From Terriglobia bacterium (GTDB lineage Bacteria > Acidobacteriota > Terriglobia > UBA7540): DNA of 6,318 nucleotides. The notes below the pieces were generated by a model. It saw only the letters and a list, made by a program, of their open reading frames with translations, did no database searches and was not told the origin of the DNA. Location: contig JALHUF010000374.1 in NCBI GenBank assembly GCA_022866195.1, forward strand, positions 1 through 6,318. The letters run 5' to 3'. A program made the position numbers and the translations under genes. Of this stretch, positions 1 to 5,089 are shown one piece after another; position 1 is the stretch's first letter, and every line of letters begins with the position of its first letter.

Positions 1-63
1 CATTTGAAAACCTGCAGATGCGCGCGCTTGCGTCCGTCTATCGGCGGCGAAGCTACTTTGCTT

Positions 64-126
64 TTTCCTTTTTCAAATTTCGAATTTCGAGTTTCCAGTT
101 ACGAATTTCCAGTTTCTGATTTCGAG
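64..126. repeat. Degenerate heptanucleotide tandem array (TTTCNNN)x9
   Basis: A TTTC core recurs with exact 7-base spacing. The C of each core falls at 67, 74, 81, 88, 95, 102, 109, 116 and 123. Only the sixth core differs (TTAC). The three variable bases are mostly GAA, GAG or CAG. The array is far more AT-rich than its surroundings and ends 38 bases before the receptor start codon. It could be a slippage-generated intergenic repeat, an upstream promoter element, or DNA with an unusual bend. It has none of the repeat-spacer structure of CRISPR. The periodicity is read directly; any function is unknown. Confidence 0.8.
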
Positions 127-164
127 ACGCCTGCTTTTAGGAAGAATCTCTGGAGGATCTAGGA

Positions 165-3086
165 ATGTCCGCTCTTACTCGATGTGTGGAACGCACGTTG
201 TTGGCGATGCTGGCGTCATCTTTCCTTTGCGGCGCGCTCCTCGCGCAGTCCGGCGAGGTAAGCCTGCGTGGTCAAGTCACGGACCCTTCCGGTGCCGTCG
301 TGCCGGCCGTCACGGTTACGGTCATTGGAGCCGACGGAGCGACACACGAGGCCCAAACCAACGAAGAGGGCCGATACATTTTCCGTGATCTCCCGCTCGG
401 CACCTACACGATGCGGATTCAGGTGAAGGGCTTTGCGAACTTCGAGAAGCCGGACGTCGTGATCGCCCGCGGCCAGCCCCAGGTTGTGGATGTGGAACTG
501 GTGGTGTTCCTGGAAAAGCAGAAGGTCACGGTAAAGGGCGAGAGCTCGGAAGTCAGTGTCAGCCCCACGAGCACGGTCGGGGCGATAGTGCTGAAGGGTG
601 ACGACCTTAAGGCCCTCTCCGACAACCCCGACGACTTGCAGGATGAGCTACAGGCGTTGGCAGGGCCCGCGGCCGGACCCAACGGAGGCCAGATCTACAT
701 TGACGGCTTCACCGACGGTCGCCTGCCGCCGAAGGAATCGATTCGGGAAATCCGCGTCAACCAGAGCCCCTTCGCCGCGGAATACGACCGGCTTGGTTTC
801 GGGCGGATTGAGATCTTCACCAAACCTGGGACCGACAAGTTCCACGGCCAGGCCTTCTTTGACTTCGGTGATGCGGTTTTCAATTCGCGCAACCCGTTTG
901 CCCCCACCAAGCCGCCTTACCAGTCACGCCAATTCGGCGGCAACCTGGGCGGCCCGCTGGGCAAGAAAGCTTCCTTCTTCGTGGATGCCGAGCGGCGCGA
1001 CGTGGGCGAAGTCTCCGCGGTCAACGCGCTCATACTTGATTCGGCCTTCAATGTTACGCCGTTCAGCCAGGCGGTCCTGAATCCCACCTGGCGCACGACG
1101 GTCAGCCCGCGCCTAGACTTTCAACTGACTCCCAAGAATACCCTCGTGGCGCGCTACAGCTACGCGCAACGCGCCGCGGACAACAATGGCATCGGCCAGT
1201 TTTCCCTGCCTTCCCAGGCCTACGACATGCGTAGCACGGAGCAAAGCGTCCAAGTCACTGACACCGCGATGGTCACTGACCGCGCCGTGAATGAGACACG
1301 CTTCCAATATGTTCGTCAGCGCAACGCTCAGACCGGCGACAACTCCGAGCCCACGATCTCGGTGCTGGCGGCCTTCACGGACGGCGGGGTCAGCGCGGGG
1401 CCGGGCAGGACCAACCACGATCACTACGAGGTCCAGAACATGACCTCGATGACGATTAGCAAGCACTTCGTCAAGTTGGGCGGCCGCCTGCGCGGTGTCT
1501 ACGTGTGGGACCGTTCCCTGCAAACCTACAATGGCGCCTTTACCTTTACGTCCCTCGATGCTTATCGCGTGACCCTGCTCGGTCTGGAGAATGGTCTGAC
1601 GCCTGAGGAGATTCGCGCCTTGGGCGGCGGCGCGAGCCAGTTCTCGATCATTGCCGGAAATCCGCTCGCTAGCCTCAACCAGTTTGACGTGGGCTTTTAC
1701 CTGCAAGATGACTGGCGAGTTCGGCCGAATCTCAGCCTGAGCTCCGGACTCCGATATGAGACGCAAAATCAGATCAGCGACCGCCACAACTTCGCGCCCC
1801 GCTTTGGCCTGGCCTGGGGCCTTGGCCGGGGCAAGACGGGGCAACCCAAATCGGTGCTGCGCGCCGGCGCGGGCGTTTTCTATGATCGCTTCGCAGCGGA
1901 CCTGACGCTTCAAGCCTTGCGCCTGAACGGCATCACCCAACAGCTGTATGTGGTTCCGAGCCCGGATTTCTTCCCCAACCTTCCGCCCATCGCTGACTTA
2001 GCGGGCAACGCCGTGCCGCAGACGATTCGCCGCGTGGCGCCAAACCTCGTGGCTCCTTATACCGTCCAATCTGCCATCGGGATCGAACGTCAGTTGCCCA
2101 AGAACACCACCATCGCCATCACCTACACCAACTCGCACGGCACCCGCATCCTGCGCTCGCGCAACATCAACGCGCCGCTGCCCGGCACCTACGACCCGGA
2201 GAATCCGGCGAGCGGCGTGCGGCCCTATGGCACCACCGAGAATATCTACCAATACGAATCGAGCGGGATTTTCAATCAGAAACAGCTTATTACCAACTTC
2301 AACGCCCGCATCAGTCCGAAATACTCGCTGTTCGGTTTCTACATGATTAACCGGGCGCGCAGCAACGCCGAGGGAGCGGGCAGTTTCCCCGCCAACCAGT
2401 ACGACTTGACCACGGAGTATGGCCGGGCCGGGTTTGACGTCCGGCAGCGGTTCTTCATGGGAGGCATGATTGCCTTGCCGCTCGGCTTCCGCATCAGCCC
2501 CTTCCTCCAAATCTCCTCCGGCATGCCCTTTAACATCGGCTTGGGAAAGGACCTGAACGGAGACTCCCTGTTCAACGATCGGCCGGCCTTCGCCACGGAT
2601 CTCACTCGGGCGAGTGTGGTGAAAACCGCTTATGGGATTTTTGACACTCTCCCCATGCCTGACCAGACCATCATCCCGCGCAACTACGCCAATGGCCCGG
2701 GCCGATTCAGCTTGAACATGCACCTGAGCAAGACCTTCGGGTTTGGCCAGGAAGTGAGCAGGTCGACGGGCGGATTTTCGGACGGGCATGGCGGACATGG
2801 AGGTGGTGGCCACCGAAGAGGCCCTCCGGGAGGCGGCTTGGGTCCGGGCGGGCTGAGTAGCAGCGGAGGACCACCTCGCGGCCCCCACGGTGAGGGGGGA
2901 AACAAGCGCTTCAACATCGAAATCACGCTCGATGTCCACAATCTCTTCAACAACGTGAATCTGTCGCCGCCCATTGGTAACCTGAGTTCCCCATTGTTTG
3001 GACATTCGAACGCCTTGGGCGGCGGCTTCGGCGGCGGCGCCACTGCCAATCGGCGCATCGAGCTGGAAACGCGCTTCACTTTCTGA
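165..3086 (+). CDS. Oar-like TonB-dependent outer-membrane receptor with carboxypeptidase-regulatory-like domain
   Basis: Predicted outer-membrane beta-barrel that would import or bind a ligand using TonB/ExbBD energy; the ligand cannot be read from sequence. Residues 1-27 are a Sec signal peptide (hydrophobic LLAMLASSFLCGALLA, cleavage likely before Gln28). Residues about 32-115 are a CarboxypepD_reg/Ig-like beta-sandwich (GQVTDPSGAVVP, GRYIFRDLPLGTY). A possible TonB box, KVTVKGE, is at 120-126. The plug spans about 135-222 (GGQIYIDGF at 174-182, then EYDRLGFGRIEIFTKPGT). The barrel runs to a C-terminal Phe (RFTF), the usual signal for BAM insertion. The start is supported by GGAGG at 152-156, 8 bases before the ATG. 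Length of about 970 aa suits the Oar family, whose Myxococcus namesake is an outer-membrane protein. No SusD partner is adjacent. A Gly/His-rich insertion lies at residues 869-912. Confidence 0.93.
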   Translation: MSALTRCVERTLLAMLASSFLCGALLAQSGEVSLRGQVTDPSGAVVPAVTVTVIGADGATHEAQTNEEGRYIFRDLPLGTYTMRIQVKGFANFEKPDVVIARGQPQVVDVELVVFLEKQKVTVKGESSEVSVSPTSTVGAIVLKGDDLKALSDNPDDLQDELQALAGPAAGPNGGQIYIDGFTDGRLPPKESIREIRVNQSPFAAEYDRLGFGRIEIFTKPGTDKFHGQAFFDFGDAVFNSRNPFAPTKPPYQSRQFGGNLGGPLGKKASFFVDAERRDVGEVSAVNALILDSAFNVTPFSQAVLNPTWRTTVSPRLDFQLTPKNTLVARYSYAQRAADNNGIGQFSLPSQAYDMRSTEQSVQVTDTAMVTDRAVNETRFQYVRQRNAQTGDNSEPTISVLAAFTDGGVSAGPGRTNHDHYEVQNMTSMTISKHFVKLGGRLRGVYVWDRSLQTYNGAFTFTSLDAYRVTLLGLENGLTPEEIRALGGGASQFSIIAGNPLASLNQFDVGFYLQDDWRVRPNLSLSSGLRYETQNQISDRHNFAPRFGLAWGLGRGKTGQPKSVLRAGAGVFYDRFAADLTLQALRLNGITQQLYVVPSPDFFPNLPPIADLAGNAVPQTIRRVAPNLVAPYTVQSAIGIERQLPKNTTIAITYTNSHGTRILRSRNINAPLPGTYDPENPASGVRPYGTTENIYQYESSGIFNQKQLITNFNARISPKYSLFGFYMINRARSNAEGAGSFPANQYDLTTEYGRAGFDVRQRFFMGGMIALPLGFRISPFLQISSGMPFNIGLGKDLNGDSLFNDRPAFATDLTRASVVKTAYGIFDTLPMPDQTIIPRNYANGPGRFSLNMHLSKTFGFGQEVSRSTGGFSDGHGGHGGGGHRRGPPGGGLGPGGLSSSGGPPRGPHGEGGNKRFNIEITLDVHNLFNNVNLSPPIGNLSSPLFGHSNALGGGFGGGATANRRIELETRFTF
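2766..2900 (+). other. Gly/Pro/His-rich low-complexity insertion in the receptor barrel
   Basis: Residues about 868-912 of the receptor are mostly Gly, Pro, Arg and Ser, with histidines at 875, 878, 883 and 908. They separate two predicted barrel strands (FSLNMHLSKTFGF and RFNIEITLDVHNLF). Counting back from the C-terminal strand, which ends in the periplasm, puts this connection on the periplasmic side, where barrel turns are normally short. Gly-rich insertions here occur in Acidobacteriota Oar-like proteins as I recall them. The clustered histidines might bind metal, which is inference. Confidence 0.6.
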
Positions 3087-3089
3087 CGT

Positions 3090-3124
3090 AGCGCAACGCT
3101 CGCAGTCCAGCGTTGCGGCTTTTT
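3090..3124 (+). terminator. Rho-independent terminator of the receptor gene
   Basis: A perfect 9-bp stem, CGCAACGCT (3092-3100) with AGCGTTGCG (3109-3117), closes an 8-base loop. It is followed closely by five Ts at 3120-3124. It starts 5 bases after the TGA stop. An alternative pairing with a one-base bulge extends the stem with AGC (3090-3092) and GCT (3118-3120). Its position and form indicate that transcription of the receptor ends here, so the downstream kinase needs its own promoter. Confidence 0.88.
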
Positions 3125-3133
3125 CCGGTTTTG

Positions 3134-3182
3134 CGTTCCCTGATACCCGACACCTGAAACCTCCTCTTCTCGTCGCTCGTCA
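3134..3182. repeat. Second short heptamer-phased array
   Basis: Three consecutive heptamers, TGATACC, CGACACC and TGAAACC (3141-3161), fit YGANACC with exact 7-base spacing. After one divergent unit, two copies of CTCGTCR (3169-3182) continue in the same 7-base phase. The preceding GCGTTCC (3134-3140) is also in phase. The array lies directly after the receptor terminator, so the receptor transcription unit is flanked by heptamer-phased sequence on both sides. The pattern is short and the units are degenerate, so chance cannot be excluded. Confidence 0.5.
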
Positions 3183-3189
3183 CTGCGCT

Positions 3190-3420
3190 TTCCCCCTTGC
3201 ACCGCGTTTGCAGACGCGTTACCGTCAGCCTGACAGATACCCTCGTCCTGCACGCCGACCGAGAGACCCGTGGCGGGAAGCACCGACAACAGTGGAGAAT
3301 CACAGGTCGGTGGCGGGCCGGATCGGCTTTGACTGTGCCGCGCAGATGGAACTCGAGGCGATGTATGCGCCACCCGGCGTGGGGACAGTGGTAGCGGTGT
3401 CGGGGAAAAGAGTCATAAGA
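3190..3420. other. Intergenic stretch with no recognised feature
   Basis: No reading frame here has a convincing ribosome site, codon bias or recognisable domain. Open frames crossing it on either strand look like GC-rich shadows. Only minor palindromes are visible, such as GTCAG-C-CTGAC (3224-3234), a 5-bp CGCGT/ACGCG stem (3203-3218) and CCCG/CGGG (3267-3277). TTGACT at 3329-3334 resembles a -35 box but has no -10 box at normal spacing. The kinase promoter probably lies in this stretch or the next, but I cannot place it. Confidence 0.5.
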
Positions 3421-3424
3421 AACG

Positions 3425-3573
3425 CGCGGCCCATTGAAATTGTTGGAACCCTGGAGGGTTCACCGCGTGGGGCATTGGTTCGACGCTTTCAGGGTCGGTG
3501 GAAGGAGATCGGTGCACGCATCAAATCCGTGGGTTGCACCCACGGCTATTCATGTTGCTCCCCGTCGGGGAGC
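3425..3573 (+). repeat. Four-hairpin palindromic element (REP-like or structured leader) abutting the kinase gene
   Basis: Four hairpins lie in a row. H1: GAACCC (3446-3451)/GGGTTC (3456-3461), loop TGGA. H2: CGACGCT (3481-3487)/AGGGTCG (3491-3497), 7 bp with one G-G mismatch. H3: CCGTGGGT (3527-3534)/ACCCACGG (3538-3545), 8 bp perfect, loop TGC. H4: GCTCCCC (3557-3563)/GGGGAGC (3567-3573), 7 bp perfect, loop GTC. The density of palindromes is unlike the rest of the window and the block ends 4 bases before GTG 3578. The layout resembles dispersed intergenic palindromic elements that I recall from related genomes, but this is unchecked. It could instead be a structured 5' leader. The left boundary is approximate. 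Confidence 0.65.
3567..3572 (+). promoter_or_regulatory. Shine-Dalgarno candidate buried in hairpin H4
   Basis: GGGGAG lies 5 bases upstream of the in-frame GTG at 3578 and forms most of the right arm of the perfect GCTCCCC/GGGGAGC hairpin. If GTG 3578 is used, the ribosome site would be sequestered whenever the hairpin forms. The competing ATG at 3587 has only GGGAG (3580-3584), 2 bases upstream, which is too close to be ideal. Regulation by this hairpin is inference. Confidence 0.45.
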
Positions 3574-3586
3574 GTGGGTGGGAGCT

Positions 3587-4357
3587 ATGCAGAGAGAATC
3601 AAGGAAGGTTTCAAGGCGCAGATTCCTGAAGGAAGCTACCGGCGCGGTTGGCGCCGCGTCGGCCCTCACGATTCTGAAACCGCGATGGGTGCGCGGAGCT
3701 GAAAAGGAATTCGGAGTGGTCGTGCTGCTGGGGCCGCCCGGAGCCGGCAAGAGCGAGCAGTCACGGCGCCTGACCGCGCGGCACTCGATTCCCATCATCT
3801 CGACCGGCGACCTGTTGCGGGACCAGGTGCGACGCGGCACGCAACTCGGCCTCCAGGCCGACACCTATATGAAGGCCGGGCAACTGGTCCCGGATTCTTT
3901 GATGAACCCGATTCTCGAGGACCGGCTGTCACAGCCCGACTGCGCGCGGGGCTTTATCCTGGACGGCTACCCGCGCACGCTCGCGCAGGCGGAGAGTCTC
4001 GACGCGCTGCTGAAGCGCAAGGGCCTGCCCCCGCACATCATCCTCCTCGAGGTTCCCACCGAACGTCTGTTCAAGCTCCTGACCGGAAGGCGGATCTGCC
4101 CGCGCTGCAACCGCTCTTACAACATCTACTTCCAGCCACCGCAGAAGGAAAACCTGTGCGACGCCGACGGTACCACATTGGTCCAGCGGCCAGACGACAA
4201 GGAGGAGGTGATCCGCCGGCGGTTAGACACCTACCAGAAGGAAACGCAGCCGGCCATCGAGTACTACGCGCGCCAGGGGCGTCTGGTGCGCGTCAACGGC
4301 GACCAGCCGCCGGAGAAGGTGGCCGGGGAGATCGAGTCGAAGCTTGCCTCCCAGTAA
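3587..4357 (+). CDS. adk: Adenylate kinase with N-terminal twin-arginine (Tat) signal peptide
   Basis: Adenylate kinase (ATP + AMP to 2 ADP), 256 aa from ATG 3587. Residues 9-15 are SRRRFLK, a full Tat consensus, followed by a mild hydrophobic stretch (about 17-30) and a basic end, PRWVRGAEK, with cleavage plausible near 37/38. The kinase core follows at once: P-loop GPPGAGKS (49-56), STGDLLR (72-78, AMP site), DGYPRT (126-131), GRR (167-169), LID zinc ligands Cys171, Cys174, Cys191 and Asp194 with the 3-17-3 spacing of the Bacillus Cys3Asp type, QRPDD (200-204) and RRRL (210-213). The P-loop reads GKSEQ where GKGTQ is usual. The start is uncertain: GTG 3578 adds three residues, the frame is open back to TTG 3434 through the hairpin block, and GTG 3716 would give a 213-aa signal-less enzyme. 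The gene stands alone, not in a secY-adk-map cluster. Adenylate kinase identity is very sure; export is inferred. Confidence 0.9.
   Translation: MQRESRKVSRRRFLKEATGAVGAASALTILKPRWVRGAEKEFGVVVLLGPPGAGKSEQSRRLTARHSIPIISTGDLLRDQVRRGTQLGLQADTYMKAGQLVPDSLMNPILEDRLSQPDCARGFILDGYPRTLAQAESLDALLKRKGLPPHIILLEVPTERLFKLLTGRRICPRCNRSYNIYFQPPQKENLCDADGTTLVQRPDDKEEVIRRRLDTYQKETQPAIEYYARQGRLVRVNGDQPPEKVAGEIESKLASQ
3704..3718 (+). promoter_or_regulatory. Internal ribosome binding site and GTG start for a signal-less kinase
   Basis: AAGGA (3704-3708, within GAAAAGGA) is followed after 7 bases by an in-frame GTG at 3716. Translation from there would give a protein starting MVVLLGPPGAGKS and 213 aa long, almost exactly a classical cytosolic adenylate kinase (E. 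coli 214 aa). This site has better spacing than either upstream candidate. It could produce a second, cytosolic form, or it may simply be the ancestral start retained after a signal peptide was added. Use of this start is not proven. Confidence 0.45.
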
Positions 4358-4437
4358 CGACACCACACCTCTTCCGCGCGTCGCCGCCGCGAATTGTTGG
4401 GTCAAATTCGGTGTGGGTTCCTAAATAGGCGAGGAGC

Positions 4438-4464
4438 CCACGGCGAGGACAGGATTCGCCGTGG
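4438..4464. terminator. Possible bidirectional terminator hairpin between convergent genes
   Basis: A perfect 9-bp inverted repeat, CCACGGCGA (4438-4446) and TCGCCGTGG (4456-4464), has a 9-base loop. It lies between the convergent stops of the kinase (4357) and bacterioferritin (4496). No T-run follows on either strand, so intrinsic termination is uncertain. It may act as a 3'-end stabilising hairpin or with Rho. Confidence 0.45.
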
Positions 4465-4495
4465 TTGCCCGCTCCGCGCCGTCGTCTTCCGACTC

Positions 4496-4966
4496 TTATG
4501 CGCCGATTTGCTCGGTAAGGTAGTTCTGCAGGCCGAGCTGCTCGAGCAAACCGAGTTCGGTCTCCAGGGAATCGACATGTGCCTCTTCGTCCTGGAGAAT
4601 CCCCTGCAGCAGCTCCGCCGAACCATTGTCGCCCGCCTTGCGAGCGGTGGCTATGGCCTCGTTGTAAGCGGCCACGGCACTCAATTCGAGGGCCAGATCG
4701 TTTTCCAGTTGCTGTTTCACGTCCTTGCCGATGTTGAGCTTCGGCACCTCGTTCAGATTCGGCATCCCTTCCAAATAGAGGATGCGTTCCATCAGCTTCT
4801 CGGCGTGCTTCATCTCGCCGAGGGAATTCTTCTTGGTGAGGCTCGCCAGGCGCGTGTAGCCCCAGTTCTCGCACATCTCCGCGTGGAGCATGTACTGGTT
4901 CAGAGCGCCCAACTCTTCCTTCAGCATCTTGGACAGGACTTCCAGCACTTCAGCTTTACCCTTCAT
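4496..4966 (-). CDS. bfr: Bacterioferritin (haem-binding ferritin)
   Basis: Iron-storage ferritin that oxidises Fe(II) and stores it as a mineral inside a 24-subunit cytoplasmic shell, with haem bound between subunit pairs. The 156-aa protein aligns without gaps, from start to near the end, with E. coli Bfr (158 aa) as I recall it. All six ferroxidase ligands are in register: Glu18, Glu51, His54, Glu94, Glu127 and His130. The haem ligand Met52 (in GEMKHAE) and Tyr25 are also present. C-terminal ETELGLLEQLGLQNYL is typical of the family. The ATG at 4966 is fixed by AAGGAG 7 bases upstream; the frame is open for 24 more codons but those residues lack homology. Residues 46 and 50, His and Asp in E. 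coli and tied there to an inner-surface iron site, are Lys and Gly here. No ferredoxin partner (bfd) is in view. Confidence 0.95.
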   Translation of the reverse strand: MKGKAEVLEVLSKMLKEELGALNQYMLHAEMCENWGYTRLASLTKKNSLGEMKHAEKLMERILYLEGMPNLNEVPKLNIGKDVKQQLENDLALELSAVAAYNEAIATARKAGDNGSAELLQGILQDEEAHVDSLETELGLLEQLGLQNYLTEQIGA

Positions 4967-4973
4967 ATGTGGT

Positions 4974-4979
4974 CTCCTT
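4974..4979 (-). promoter_or_regulatory. Ribosome binding site of bacterioferritin
   Basis: AAGGAG on the minus strand lies 7 bases before the ATG at 4966. It selects this start over the in-frame ATG at 5038, and the resulting N-terminus (MKGKAEVLEVL) matches that of known bacterioferritins. Confidence 0.85.
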
Positions 4980-5044
4980 GGCGGAACAAGCGTACCGCAT
5001 TTTCCAGCAGACTTCCAGTGGGGGGATGGCAAAGACAATCATCC

Positions 5045-5084
5045 GGCGGCTGCCGCCCTGGACCCACCGAAAAGCGGCTGCTTT
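5045..5084 (-). terminator. Weak terminator candidate after the HAMP-protein gene
   Basis: On the minus strand, 5 bases after the TGA at 5090-5092, AAAGC and GCTTT (5084-5080 and 5075-5071) flank a 4-base loop, with one further T at 5070. A second GC-rich hairpin, GGCGG/CCGCC (5057-5045), follows. The stems are only 5 bp and T-runs are short, so readthrough into bacterioferritin is quite possible. Confidence 0.3.
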
Positions 5085-5089
5085 AGCGT

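Noticed and set aside
28..59. Receptor promoter TTGCGT...TACTTT
   Set aside because: The -10 match is poor and spacing is 20 bases. It is too weak to call.
64..126. CRISPR array
   Set aside because: Repeats are 7 bases with no spacers, and no cas genes are present.
1113..3005. Long minus-strand open frames antisense to the receptor (1113-1940, 1998-3005)
   Set aside because: Translations are Arg/Val/Gly-rich without recognisable domains. They are complementary-frame shadows of a clear GC-rich gene.
3434..3586. Extended N-terminus of the kinase from TTG 3434
   Set aside because: These 51 codons translate the palindromic element, lack a ribosome site at the TTG, and would place the Tat motif about 60 residues in, which is unusual for a signal peptide.
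2998..3702. 234-codon plus-strand frame bridging the receptor end and the kinase start
   Set aside because: It overlaps the receptor C-terminus, runs through a strong terminator and the hairpin block, and ends inside the kinase in another frame. No domain is recognisable.
4394..5086. 230-codon plus-strand frame over the bacterioferritin gene
   Set aside because: It is the antisense shadow of a near-perfect bacterioferritin and has no domain of its own.
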